NCBI RefSeq assembly: GCF_004798865.1
Contig: NW_025336087.1
Span: 13,312,686-13,376,685, forward strand
Direction: 5' to 3'
DNA: 64,000 bases
Source: Varanus komodoensis
Lineage: Eukaryota; Chordata; Lepidosauria; Squamata; Varanidae
Under the pieces are notes generated by a model. It was not told the origin of the DNA. It made no database searches and saw only the letters and a list, made by a program, of their open reading frames with translations. The stretch's first letter is position 1, and every line of letters begins with the position of its first letter. Made by a program: the position numbers and the translations under genes. Below, piece after piece: positions 21,286 through 33,228 of the stretch.

Positions 21286-21869
21286 TATATCAAGAACATC
21301 ATTAAGAAATCATATCACCTTTGGTTTTAAAAGCCTCCTTTAATCAAACACTGCCCTTTGCTACACCTTCAAACAGAGGACCATCATGTGCAAAATAAGG
21401 CACATGGCCACCCTAACCTAGATACTCCCAAAAATTGTGGGAAAGAGCTAAGACCTGAAATGTCACTGAGAGAACAGACACCCTGGACTATAACTGTGCC
21501 AAGGGTCACTTTGAGAAGAGAGAATTCCCTCATCCAACCTCAGAAAGGAACTACTGCATACATGGGCTGCATACAAAGCTGCTGTATACCCAGTCCAGAT
21601 AGCCAGTAGCATCTGTTCCGCCTGGCTGTATCTCTGATGAAGGCAGCCCTGCCATTTATTGCCTCTTGCAAGTGGAGACACCATCACCTGGAACCCAGGA
21701 GGCAAACCGTGCAGCTCCCAATTTCCACGGCCAAGACACTTCACATATGCTCCCTTTGCTTCTGAAATATGCATGGGAAGGACTAATAGCATCCCAGGGG
21801 GGCCCATTTAATTCAGGGGTTGCTGACCTATGCAAGGGGGTTGACCTCGAAGCAATGCAGCGGTATATG
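21286..21869. other. No gene or clear repeat seen
   Basis: No coding signature; the frames on both strands at 21358-21807 overlap and lack known motifs. Confidence 0.4.
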
Positions 21870-22257
21870 TAGGGATGGGTTTTGCTGTCAGTTTTGGTTT
21901 CTCCAAGTTCTTTTCAGCTCATTTCCACATCAGTTTGCAGTGCTTGGGCTTTTGTAAGCTTTGCATGGAAATGTGTGTGCATTTTTTGTGTAACCATTTT
22001 TCCTCCTGGGAAAACTTCCTATCTTATGCATACTTTTGCCCAATGCACATATTTTTGCAGGCAATTCTCCCTAATTAATGCATGCCTGAATGTCATTTTC
22101 ACCAATGTACACATTTTAATGCATGTTGATAGAACTCCACTGCAAAATTTGGAGAATATGAATTTTGAAAGATAAGTGAATATGTACCGATTTGAAAGTA
22201 TAAACTTGGATCACTTCACAATAAAATATGAACTGAAAAAATTATCTCCCATCCATA
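21870..22257. mobile_element. AT-rich non-autonomous element with short terminal inverted repeats
   Basis: The left end tagggatggg (21870-21879) and the right end cccatccata (22248-22257) are inverted repeats with one mismatch. The inside is rich in atgcatactttt-, gcaggcaattctccctaatt- and ttaatgcatg-type words. A stretch at 39680-39960 shares caattttccctaacataatg-type words, so this is a repeat family. No convincing target duplication was found, so the class of DNA transposon stays open. Confidence 0.4.
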
Positions 22258-23273
22258 AAGTCATCTTGAAGATCTGTCCAACTCACTGATATCAATGGAA
22301 GTTTTTCAATCACCTTGGAATTGGCTCTTAAAGGTGTACCTGTACATGATTTTTAGAGATACATTTTGCAATGCACGACAAATGTATCCTGCTGGACTAG
22401 ACCTTATGGTTGGACTAGACCTTAGCTTAATACAGCAAAACTGTCAAACCATATTGCACAGCTGTCAAGAGTCAGACACATTGTGCTTTCCCTGCCCGAG
22501 TGAAGCCATGGCTGCTTGCATCCCCCTGACATGCGCTGAGCAGGGCTTTTCCGCAACAGGGTGGGGGGCAGCCAGAAAACCATCCCTCAAAACACTTTCT
22601 CCTGGCTTCAGGTTCTGTTAAATTCTGATCTTTTCACTGGCTGATTTGCCATCTAGTGGCTGATGTTGGTACTGCAGGCCTTAAACAAAGGGAAATGCAT
22701 CCATTGACATCATTTTTTTTTCTTTTAAAACAAAGTAAACCCCTAGGGTCCCCTTAGTCTGCCCACACAGTTTCAGGTATTTAGGTTCGCAGACTCACTG
22801 CTATAACACTGAGATACAGATTGGGGCTGGGGGGATGGAGGAACGAGAGAGATCTGTGCACAGCCTTTATATACCTGAGTTCTAGAAAGAGAACAACTGT
22901 ATAGATATAATGCCCATATAATCCATGTGTGCCTTCTAGGGAGTTCACACTGCTTCCTGGTACACATAATGATAGAAAGACAGGCAGAAATAGCTAGCAT
23001 CTGAAGAAACTCAAGCATTCCACAGTGGTTCTTTGCTTTTCCTAATTTTGCTTTTCTAGGAAAAGATTGGATGGAAGATTGTTTTCCTTCTCCATCCTCT
23101 GCAATGATCTGCACAGCGTCTTAGTTGTTGTTCAGAATCAGATTTCATCTCACAGCTCTTCTTTATTCTAGACAAAGGTTGCTACATCCATTATATCAAT
23201 TAGGATGGCACTGGAGTATTTCTTGGGGATTCCACCACCACAAAAGATATGGAAATAAAAAAGTATGCAGGAC
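22258..23273. other. No gene or clear repeat seen
   Basis: Holds a small direct repeat (tggactagacctta at 22394-22407 and again at 22412-22425). Nothing else recognised. Confidence 0.4.
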
Positions 23274-24690
23274 ATAGAAACATAACATAGAAACATAGAA
23301 ACAGAGAGAGTCAGAAGGGGTCTCCCAGGCCATCTAATCTGATCCCTGGCTCCAGCCGGCTCCGCTCATGACATGCCCACCATGTGGATGTCCAGCCTAT
23401 CTTTGAACACCCACACTGATGGGGCCTCAATGACCTCTCGTGGAAGCCCATTCCACACCCTCGGGGTCCTAACTGTCAGGAAGTGCTTCCTGGCATCTAA
23501 ATGGAGCCTTGGTTCCCTGAGCTTGGCTCTGTTGGAGCGCGTCCTGCCTTTCTCTGCAGGGGAGAACAGGTCTCTACCCATCTCCATGTGACATCCCCTC
23601 ACATACCTGTATGTCGCCAACATATCCCCTCTGAGTCTCCTCTTCTCCAGGCTGTAGAGACCCAGTTCCCTCAGTCTCACCTCATACCACATCCCCTGCA
23701 AACCGGCCACCAACCTTGTGGCCCTACGCTGCACTGACTCTAACCTGGCTATATCCCTCCTGTAATGAGGGGCCCAAAACTGAGCACAATACTCAGTTGC
23801 GGGTGCACCAGAGTCGTATAGAGTGGTAGTAATACCTCTCTCAATCTAGAAGCCACACTTCTGACTATGCAACCAAGGGTGGTGTTCGCCCTCTTGACCA
23901 CTGCATCCCACTGCTGACTCATGTTTAGCCTGCATTCAACCAGCATCCTGAGGTCCCTTTCACAAGTGCTGCTCTCCAGCCACTTGTCCCCTAACCTGTA
24001 CTTATGACACCTATTTTTATGCCCCAAGTGCAAGACCTTGCACTTATCCACACTGAACACCATCCTGTTGTCTCCTGCCCATTTCCATAGTCTGTCCAGA
24101 TCCTTTTGGATCTGGAATACCTGCTCCTCAGTTGTGGCCACTGCTTTAGTATCGTCTGTGAATTTGATCAGCAGACTGTTCACCCCTTCTTCCATGTCAT
24201 TAATGAAAAGATTAAACAGGATCGGCCCCAGGACAGAGCCCTGGGGGACCCCGCTTGTCACTGGCCGCCATCCCAATGATTCCCCACTAATGGTTACCCT
24301 CTGCTTTCAGACAGTCAATTATATCCTAATCCATCGGACAGTGCTTTGGTGTATCCCAAAACTCCTCAGTTTCTCCACCAGGATATCATGGGGCACTTTG
24401 TCAAAGGCCTTGCTGAAATCCAGGAATACCACATCCACTGCATCCCCTCCAACTAGCCATCTTGAAACCTTGTCATAGAATTCCACAAGGTTTGTCTGGC
24501 AGGACCTGTTTTTGCGGAAGCCGCGTTGTGTGGCTGCCAGCCTCCCTTCCCTATATGGCATCACTAGATCTCTCTCTATTATGAGCCTTTCCATTGTTTT
24601 TCCTACAATGGACATATAGAAGTGTTCCAGAAGTACAGGACAATGTTTAGAAGTGGCATTTCGCTGCCTGTTATTTAAATTCATAGAGTT
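23274..24690 (-). mobile_element. CR1 LINE, 5'-truncated, reverse transcriptase to 3' end
   Basis: The best LINE in the window. On the minus strand from 24690 down: FRKNRSCQTNL, VVFLDFSKAFDKVPH (RT block with the first catalytic Asp), SGVPQGSVLGPILFNLFINDM, FTDDTKAV (the YxDD-type block, here FTDD where most CR1 have FADD), WAGDNRMVFSVDKCKVLHLG, then the C-terminal [19 protein letters not shown] and [16 protein letters not shown]. It ends in the 3' repeat gtttctatg, seen as catagaaacatagaaac at about 23275-23302. A stop and frame change lie near 24300 and another frame change near 23740, so it is dead. About a third of a full CR1 is present; endonuclease and ORF1 are missing, the usual 5' truncation. 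Confidence 0.93.
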
Positions 24691-25942
24691 CTATGGTATT
24701 GCACAGCTGGCTGTTTTAGTTAGCAATTCTATGCATTGTAAGCTGAAAAATACTAAGCATTTTCTGTTTTACACATATGACTTTTTCTTTTCCTTTAATT
24801 TTGCATAAGCCCCCATCCTTATTCATTTTAGGCAATTATGATGCATAGTATAGCTTCAGGAACAGGCATTTAAGAAAGAACACTGTGTAAAAATACACTG
24901 CTGAAGTGAAAACTTAGTGAGGTCAGCTGAGGGAGACTGGCTTCCCACTATAACTAGCTTCTAGAGTGGCTTGCGAAATCCAAGCCATTCTGTTAGAAAC
25001 ACTGCCTGGGTTACATTTAGTAGCAAACTCCCAGTCCAGAAGAGGAAGGAAGGTAAAAAGAGCACAATTAGATGTGGTTCTTTCAACTGTAAACTCCACA
25101 ATTCCAAGACACAAAAATATGCTGTCCCTTTATCCACATTTGATTGGCATCAAATTATAATTCAGATTTCAATTACAACCTTCATCAAAGGATTGAAAAA
25201 GACAAAGAAGCACTAAAAAATTTGTGGTTTACAAAAACAACTTGAAATAATATGGGATCATTCCTTTGAAGTAACATGATCTCAGACACATGCTAATGAA
25301 GAAAAATAAGGGTGGAATGCCTTCTTTAGCTCAGATAATTATGAACAGCATTATTTCATTCTGTTCTCTCCTTTCCTGTGTCTGCTTTCCCTTCCTCACA
25401 GGATTTTTGTTCACCAGCTGCCTTGGGGATCTCTATCCCATACAAATGCAATAGCCAAGGCACCTCCTTTTCTGCTGTACTATATCTCACCAGGACTGGA
25501 ATTTGGGGGACTGGGCAGGACTGACCCAACTTATTTTAGAAGGTGGGGCTTTTTAATCCATTTCAGTAAGCAGATAACAGTAAAAACATTTAGTGTCAGT
25601 TTTGGGATCTGCCTCGCAGGAGGAATAAGAACCCGAGGATCTGCCTTGCAGGAGACTCTTCTGTGAGAGGAAGGGCTTTGCTCACAAAAGCGAGCTCAGG
25701 CCACCAAGTGCTGGAGCAGCATCCTGCACCCCACACCTCCCCCCACTCAGCAAGGTCCCCCGACTCTCTGTAATGCTTTCAAGGGGTGGGAGCAGTCAGA
25801 CATAAGGATTAGATTTCCCCTTCTGCTAGTACAGTTGATCCAGCCTCAATCTGAACCCAACTCTTAGAACTTAAATCTAAAATTTATTTTAAATTTTATT
25901 TTAATCTAAAGATTGATTCAACACAATCAATCATGTGCATAC
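24691..25942. other. No gene; short direct repeat at 25605-25653
   Basis: gatctgcctcgcagga (about 25605) and gatctgccttgcagga (about 25638) are near-identical, 33 bp apart. An AT-rich patch lies at 25868-25912. No family recognised. Confidence 0.4.
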
Positions 25943-26060
25943 AATTAAAGATGCAGTCCTACACATGCTTGGAGAGAAAAAAGTCCTCCAACTCACAGCA
26001 TGGGTGGACACTGCGGAACTTTTTTCTATTTAAACATGCATAGGATTGTGCCTTAAGTAG
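25943..26060. mobile_element. Palindromic miniature element, decayed
   Basis: gatgcagtcctacacatgct on the left and aacatgcataggattgtgcc on the right are inverted repeats in the pattern tgcaatcctatgcatg..catgcataggattgca. It is a member of the same fold-back family as 6005-6125. Confidence 0.45.
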
Positions 26061-26104
26061 ACCAGAGCAGGTTTGCTTGGCTCAGCTTTTAGTCCAGATG
26101 AGAC

Positions 26105-26300
26105 CTGATGTGTTAAGAGCACAGGGCTGGGACTCAGATGATCTGGGTTCTAGTCCCCACTCAGCCATGGAGCCAGCTGGGTGACTTTGGGCCAGTCACA
26201 GACTCTGGACAAGGCTGTTCTTGTGAGGGAAAGACTGAGAGAAGGAGGAGCCTTGGAGGGGAAAAGGCAGGATATAAATGTAAAAAATAATCATAATAGA
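26105..26300 (+). mobile_element. MIR-like SINE, plus strand
   Basis: tRNA-like head with agcacagggctgggactcag and a B-box-like gatctgggttctagtcccc, core with gccagctgggtgactttggg and cagtcacagactctgg, then the tail ggaaaaggcaggatataaat and an A-rich end with taatcataata. A nearly full-length member of the family at 1878. Confidence 0.72.
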
Positions 26301-27879
26301 CGTTAAACACTGAACAACAGCTCTCAAGAAGTCACCATTTGACATGAACAAATTTAATAAATAAATAAAATGAAGTATTGTACTAAATTTCCACCTGGCA
26401 GTCCATTCATTTAATGAAAAGCAGGCAACTTAGTGGCAGGGAACAAATTCTTCAAATCTAAGGGGGCACAAATTCTTCTTGTGTAAGAATTCCACCCCTC
26501 CATCCTGCCAAATGTCACATCAGAAAGGAGAAATACAGCCAGGCAGAAATTACTTTAATCGTTTCTCTAGCAGCATTATCTTTCCCTGTATTCCATCCAG
26601 AGAGCTTTGGCTATTGGGCAGTAAGAAATAAAAGAAAAAGAATGGGGCTATAACATGGAGAGCAGTGGCTTTTTAAGATCTGGATTGCATCCCTAGCGTA
26701 CAATCAAAAAAGCACATTCTTGGCCTCTTTCTGCCTGTGCACAACAGCACATAGCCCTTGGTTTCACATTTGGGGCTCTGGATGATTTGCCATAAATTCA
26801 GTATTGCAAGACACCTGAGAACACGGCAAGGCTTTCCGTCTTTTTTCATTCACCTTTGATGATATTCCAGGTTGCTCTTTCAGTGACAAAAGGGTATATC
26901 CCAGCTGTGCATAACAGATGGGCAGGAGCGGGGGTGGCGGGATCAGTGGGGAGGAAGAAGCTTGGACTGAATGTGAGAAACATGAACCACTGTTTCTAAA
27001 GCCAGAGGTGCTCTCTTGTATTGGACAGGGCGATGTGTGGAGCCTCAAAAGAAATATCCACGAAGTGGCAGTGAAAAGAGAGACCGGGCATTCAATTGTT
27101 TTATTTTCTACCCTGCTTTTTCTCCAAAGAGCTTAAAGAGACTCAGGAAGCAAATGGCTCCCCAACCATTTCATCTCTTCATAGATGCAAACAAGCCTAG
27201 CCTCAGTAATGCACAAGTTCAGACCACGACTCCGATCCGGCTTGTAAATGCATTCAGCCCAAACCTGGTTCATGTACAGGAGACCTTGTTATCACAAGAC
27301 AAGGAGGACTTGAGAATACACACAGGTAGATAGACATGGGGGGCTCCATGCATAACGGATAAGGAACATGCCCACAGATTGCAGAATGTGTCCCACTTCC
27401 TAACAGAAAGCCCAGGTGGCAAGTGGCAGTGGGACAGTTGCCAAAAGGACAACTGAAGAAAGAAGTTTCAACACGCCTGGGAAACGACGAGGCTTGCCAA
27501 AATGCAAGCAGTTTGTATTGGCTGGCGAGGGCATGCTGAGAAATGTGAGACTTTCTTCCTGTCAAATGTTTCTAACAGGATTGTGCCCTAAAAAAACCTT
27601 TTTTTCAAAGCTCAAAATATCCCAAAGCTGACAGAGCAAGCTCAGCACCCATGAAAAGTATTGTTACAGTTGGAAAAAGAGAACAGCACAGAGGAGCTGA
27701 TGGAGGAGAGCAGACCTGGAGTCTTGCCAGGCTTCGGAGGTGCCCATCAGGAGCGCCTGGACGGCAGGCTGAGCAAGAGAGGCACCGAGCCACCTTGCTG
27801 CTGTCTTTCACACCATGGCGAGATGCACTGGATCTATACTGGAATTATGATAACTTCTGAATGTGCATGTAAATGTATA
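26301..27879. other. No gene; reversed SINE tail possible at 27100-27190
   Basis: ttgttttattttctaccctg, ctttttctccaaagagctta and gcaaatggctccccaacc at 27100-27172 resemble the reversed 3' half of a MIR-like SINE. The rest is unrecognised; overlapping frames at 27254-27631 and 27605-27885 look like chance. Confidence 0.4.
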
Positions 27880-28312
27880 AAATAAAGCCCTAAACCGTTT
27901 GGGTCCTGGATAACTGAAGAAGCGCCTTCTCCCCTGTGTGCCCTTCCATCCCTTGAGATCTGGGTCAGAGGCCCTCCTCCAGGAGCTGTCCTTCAAAGAG
28001 ATCAGGAGGGTGACTTCCCAGAGGAGGGCCTTCTCTGTGGTGGCGCCCCGACTGTGGAACATGCTCCCCAGAGAGGTTTGCCTGGTGCCAATGCTTCTTT
28101 GCTTTTGGCATCAGGCAAAACCCTTTTTATTCTCCCAATATTTTAATTGTTAACCTGTTTTAATTGGTGGTTTTATATTAACACCGGATGCTGTGCACCC
28201 GCTACTCGTATTTCTATTTTTATTCTATTTTATTAATCTGTTGTAAACCACCCCGAGACGTCTGTGAAGGGATGGTATAGAAAAGTTTAAAATAAATAAA
28301 TAAATGAAATAG
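27880..28312 (+). mobile_element. L2-type LINE, end of ORF2 and 3' tail
   Basis: One nearly continuous frame runs through LKKRLLPCVP, the segment SGSEALLQELSFKEIRR and the hallmark RRAFSVVAPRLWNMLPREV of L2 ORF2, ending in FWHQAKPFLFSQYF. The 3' region has ttgtaaaccaccccgagacg, gggatggtatagaaaag and an (AATA)n tail at 28290-28305. Its good preservation suggests a younger copy than 1-525. A sister copy is at 30190-30620. Confidence 0.87.
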
Positions 28313-29349
28313 CATATGGGCTTTCTGGAAAATTCCAATTTTTGGTAATTCACAATGGAGCATCCTCAGTATTGTTAAACATATAGGAGTGAAATATTCT
28401 GCCTGATTTACTGCAAATTATCCAGAGATGCACTAATTGATTTATATTTTTTCCAGAAGAAACCATGGAAAATGTGTGTTCCAATCTTATAATGCATCAG
28501 ATGACCCTGGGATTTAATACTGGGAGTAGGAAATGTTAACATCTAGGAGCAGAATAACTACTTTAACTGCAGAATCCTATGGCCAAACGATCCTGTCTGG
28601 CTGGGCACAGGAAACAGTGGAGTCCCTGTTGTGATTCCAGAAAAGCCCCAGCAAGGAGGTCTTTGGCGTCTTTGGAGGGCCCCTCTCCCCGCTCAGCCAG
28701 CAGGGCTCTTTTGCAGTGGCTCAGGCCCTGAGCTGCGCATTGCTCCGAGACTTGAAAAATGAGCTTATGTTCAAACCGAGCAGGGAACCGTCTGGCCAAT
28801 CTGAACTACAGCTCAACTGGGCCTTTTTATAATTAACCTTTGTTCTGGTGACTGTATAATTAAGCAGGCATCTGTTTTTACATCTCTTTTAAGTTAACTG
28901 TGGCTTCTTCTTGTTTCTAAGAAGTCTTTGGGAGGATTTTACAAAAAGATTTCATGCTGGTAATGGAAAATCAGAGGACCAAGCAACCCACAAACGGTGT
29001 AGCTACTTATCACCCTTTTAATTAGCCTGAGAAGTAAGGAGGCATTATCTACAGAATAATCCACTGAGCAAATGCCTCTGAAAACTGCCTGTGAAATCCA
29101 ATGGGACCGACTGTTTATGAAAGTGGACCTGCAAATTTACTAAGGTTGGCAGACATGCCACAGGAATTCAACAATTGCAGAACCAAGAAGTCTTCCTTGA
29201 TCCCACAATAACCCCTGGCCCACCTTTTCAACGTTCAGTCAAGAAGCAACATTTTCAACAGGGTGAAAAACACAGACATCCTCCTTGCATTTTGATTACG
29301 TTGTAAGAAAGCAAATGGCCATTTACTGGTCAATCACTGCACTTACTGT
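28313..29349. other. Repeat-poor block; 28805-29180 possibly conserved non-coding
   Basis: No transposon family is visible. The part from 28825 is AT-rich with TAATTAA-type sites (tataattaacctttg, tgtataattaagcagg, cccttttaattagcc), which is compatible with, but does not prove, regulatory sequence. Confidence 0.3.
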
Positions 29350-29550
29350 ATGTCCCACCTTTTCTCCCACAGGCAAAGTGCGTGGCCCTTCCCTTCTGGA
29401 ATCCACACTGCAATTTCATGAGGTGGGCTCAGGTGGGAGATTGTGACTGGCCCAAAGTGTCACCTGATGAGCTTCAGGGCTGAGAAGGGCTTTCCCAGTT
29501 TAGTCCAACTAATCTGGCTTTCTTAGTCTAGTCCAACACTCTAAACCAAA
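29350..29550 (-). mobile_element. MIR-like SINE, minus strand
   Basis: In + orientation: cccaccttttctcccacagg, ttcatgaggtgggctcagg, agattgtgactggcccaaag, tgtcacctgatgagcttcag, ggctgagaagggctttccc, gtctagtccaacactctaaa. This is the reversed MIR-like SINE order of tail, core and head. A small internal duplication of the agtccaac word is seen near 29502 and 29531. Confidence 0.6.
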
Positions 29551-29664
29551 AATGCTGAACTTCAGGTCTGTGAGTAACTGGCCCTCCCGGTGTCCCTCAA
29601 ATGGCCAAGCCCCCTTCCCCTGGCCTCATCTCCTTGACTCCAATGCGTTTGGTAGCTTCTCAAA

Positions 29665-29760
29665 GTGACAAACAGAATATTTAAAATATTTTTGTATTTT
29701 AATTGTGTATTTTATCTTATTATTGTAAGCTGGCCAAGAAACCCTGTCTTTTAAATAATG
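29665..29760 (+). mobile_element. L2-like 3' tail, plus strand
   Basis: ttttgtattttaattgtgta, ttattgtaagctggccaaga and a short A-rich end fit an L2 3' untranslated end of 100 bp. No coding part is kept. Confidence 0.35.
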
Positions 29761-29764
29761 TGCG

Positions 29765-30150
29765 TATTCATTTAATCGATGTATATTCTGCTTCTCATAT
29801 CAAAAGGTGTCTCTAAGTGGTTTACAGACACAGATTAAAATACCCCATTTGTTAAACTACTTTCAGTATTTAAAACCAAAGCTGAATGTCCAACAATGAA
29901 GAAGAAGACCAACAAGGCAGCACAATAATTCAAGGCGTGAATAAAAAGATGGTCTTTAACAAATGTCTAAATCATGTCACAGTTGTTGCCTCCCAAATAC
30001 CAGTGGGGCGCACATCCCATAGGATTGTGCCATTATGGAGAAGACGCACTTCCAGGTTGCCGGAAAATGGGAATGGGCAGGCCATGATACACCAAACAAG
30101 TCATCCGCAGGTGACTGAGGTGCTCACACAGGTCTATATTTGGGAGTGCA
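29765..30150 (-). mobile_element. L2-related repeat, minus strand
   Basis: atgtatattctgcttctcat..aaaggtgtctctaagtggtttacag is the reversed 3' tail of L2-like elements, followed by an A-rich stretch and agatggtctttaac. The words cccataggattgtgcc at 30016-30031 hint at a fold-back half-site inside it. Old copy. Confidence 0.4.
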
Positions 30151-30189
30151 AATCGCCAGGTAAGTAAGACCTTTGGAAAACTGTACATT

Positions 30190-30620
30190 AAGAGACCACG
30201 AGAGCTGTTATGAATTTTGTGAGAGATGGTAAGACAAAGGCAACAGCCTGGATCCTAGATATCTGAAGGAGCCCCTCCTTCCCTAGACGCCTTGAGATCT
30301 GAGGTGGAGGTCCTTCTTCGGGAGCTCTCCTTGAAGAGATTAGGAAGGTGATTACCTCGAGGAGGGCCTTCTCTGTGGTGGCGCCCCGATTATGGAAACC
30401 CCAGGGAGGTTCACCTGGCACCAGTGCTTCTTTCTTTCTGCGTCAGGTGAAAAGCTTTTTATTTTCCCATTACTTTAATATTTAATTTTATATGTTTTAA
30501 TATGTTTTATACTGCATACTGTGCTATTTTAATTTCTATTTTGCTTGTTTGTTGTAAACTGTCCCAAGACGCTAGTATAGGGACAGTTTATAAAAGCTTT
30601 AAATAAATAAATAATAAAAG
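30190..30620 (+). mobile_element. L2-type LINE, end of ORF2 and 3' tail
   Basis: Same order as 27880-28312: cctggatcctagatatctga, cgggagctctccttgaagag, gaggagggccttctctgtgg, tggcgccccgattatgg, ggttcacctggcaccagtg, then ttgtaaactgtcccaagacg and aaataaataaataataaaag. Small deletions break the reading frame in the LWNMLP region, so this copy is more degraded than its sister. Confidence 0.82.
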
Positions 30621-33183
30621 AAGGAAGGAAAAGCATTTTGACATATCAGAGGTGGGCTGCACCTCAAGCGGCAGGGGGCACGCAAACCTCAATAGCTCTC
30701 TCCTCACTTCTGCATGCTGCCAGCTGCCATGCATAGCTACCCATAATGCCCTGGAATAAAGCTGTGCCACAGATGGTTCTGGAAAAGAGGGATGAGAGAG
30801 GCACTTTCTATAGCCCGAAAGATTTCAAAGGCCATTTTAGACAAATCATATATCAGGCATCATGAGTTGTATCATGTAGAGATTTAATATTTACAGAGAG
30901 TGGATACTGTGAAACAGTAACTAGGAACGTGTTGGCCACCCTTCACATTTTGTCACCATTAAGCCAGTCTCTGAACGATGACTCGTGGTTCCATCCCTGG
31001 TTCAATTACAAGCAATAGTCTATCAATTGGCCTTTGGTAATCTTGACCTTCTGTGCAGCACATTATCCCTGAGATTGGCAGCTTGCATGCAACAAAAACA
31101 TTTCCAGTCAAATTAAGAGGGATCTGAATGAAACACACACAATGAGTAGCTCAATATCCATTTAAAAAGACAGGCACCGTGACAAAAACACACATAAAGG
31201 ATATTTTGCACTGGAGATAATTAATTTTAGGATAACATCTCAGAGGCAATGTTTGAATGACATCGAAGATATAAACTGTCATTCAAGCATACAATATGCA
31301 TCTTTGTCTTCTCCAATCAACACCTCTGAGAGAGAGGAAAAGCCCGGAGGATGGCTCTCTCTTGTTTCAACAAGAAAATTAAATGAGAACACTACAAGTC
31401 TAAAACAAAAGTATCGGAAAGCCTGGAGTTAGCACTAAAGGACATTCTAGATCATCTCTTTTTCAATCATGCCAAATGTTAGTATGGCTTAATGACTTAC
31501 ACTAATTCTATTTTGCAGAGAAGTTTTGCTTTTGGTTATTTCTTATTTTGAAAGTAGCTTAGAGTATATGGTAACATAAGCAGAACACAACAATCGGAAA
31601 GGATACCACTTTTCCATCTCACTCTAATGCAAACACATCTGGATTCCGTAAGTGTGGTGAAAAGTAGCCTTCTGATGAATGTACCTGATGGGGTGTAAAC
31701 ATGCATTCCCATCCATAATGTGATGCTCACTCAGACATCACTGATTTAGCTGGGTGCAGTTACTGAATGCACATCCTTTCCTGGTGACTTTGCAATTATG
31801 CATGAGTAATTATGTATAACCAGACATGTAGTACATTTGGACAAACAGATACAAGCATTCATACTCTCCTGCATGGTTCTGTTTCAGTTCAGTAGGAAGT
31901 GGGCAGGACTGTTGTACCTATTGGCCCTTTCTCTGTCTTGCTCCCTATTACAGAGTGAACATGTAAAGTTGTAGGGGACTAAAACCATGCCAAGGAAGAT
32001 GCAGTTCAGGAAAGTTGCAGTAAGGATCTCATTTGCATGAATGGTTCTCTCAGTTGGAGCTGTTTATTAAGTCCCTGCACTCAGGTAAGCCTAGGGGTTG
32101 GCAAACCATTCAGACAGGGAAAAGAGACGGAAGGCTGGAGGGCCAAAGCTAGGCAGGCGAATGGTGTGATGGTCATGTTGTACTACAGGCCCTCATCTTG
32201 ATGGTGCCCGTAGCCACATCCCCAAGGAGAGTCCAAAATTGCAGGCGGCTGTGCTTAACCATATCTGTGCGGATACACTAAAGAGCAGCAGTGGAATCAG
32301 TCTAAAATCATAGCATAGTGAGCTGTTGCATTGCATGGGCTCTCCTGGAAGATTGGAAGTTGTTTATCAAGGTTCAGCAGGCAGTGTAGTGAACTTTCCC
32401 AGTGTTCAAAAGCCAGGATACTTTCCTGAAGCCATGCCAAGGCTTTGTGATCTTCAGAGTGTTAAGAAGAGCATCAGAGATCATTGAAGCTGCCTTCCCC
32501 AGTCTTTCTATGATAAGGGCTGCTTGTGCTGTGAGAACAAAACTGTTTGCCTCACTGAAGCAGCTTCACATCGCCCACTTACATCTTTCACGAAGAGCGG
32601 GTTAGAGCCCATGTGCAGACTGGAAGACGCTGCAATAGTGGGAGAGAGAAACGTGATACAGTCCACGGTGAGAGGTGTTGTCTTTTGATCTCAGCTTGGG
32701 TAGGGGAATTGACACATTGATCACACAGGCCACTCTGGGGGCCCACAGGAGTACCCCTGGGCTTATGGCCAAGGAGAAAAGAAATGTAAGCTTTATTTTA
32801 TTTGTTTATATTGTGCAGCCATATTTTATCATTTTATTTCATGCATGCCATGTTGGAGACCTCTGCAGTGAAAACAGTTGGTGTCTGGCATGTTAAACTT
32901 TGGTTAGAGAGACTGGGGATAGCATGGAATAAAGGGCCACAACAGCCCAGTTTACATAATCACAGGAGCTTAAACATGGGTGCCATTTGTCTAATTACCC
33001 ACCTAGGAACAGCATTAGAACCCAAACAGCATGGCTTGTTTGAGGGAGAAATAACCCTCAAATAGCCTAAGGCTTGCTCTTGCTCTTGGGCTGTCTGGAG
33101 GTTGTTTTCCCCTTAAAGAAGTCACACTGCTCAGGCTTCAAGCTGCAGCTGGACAGATAATTAGAGAAACGGTACCTAGAATG
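30621..33183. other. Long repeat-poor stretch, no gene seen
   Basis: No transposon family or protein-like frame recognised across 2.5 kb. AT-rich parts at 31130-31310 and 31740-31860 hold octamer-like (atgcatgagtaattatg) words and could be conserved non-coding sequence; that is inference only. Confidence 0.4.
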
Positions 33184-33228
33184 CACCATGGCTTAAACAA
33201 GGCAACAGTGTTTGCTTAAGCTGTGGTG
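33184..33228. repeat. Imperfect hairpin, about 19-bp arms
   Basis: caccatggcttaaacaa and gtttgcttaagctgtggtg pair with a few mismatches around a 10-base loop. Possibly a decayed fold-back element. Confidence 0.5.
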
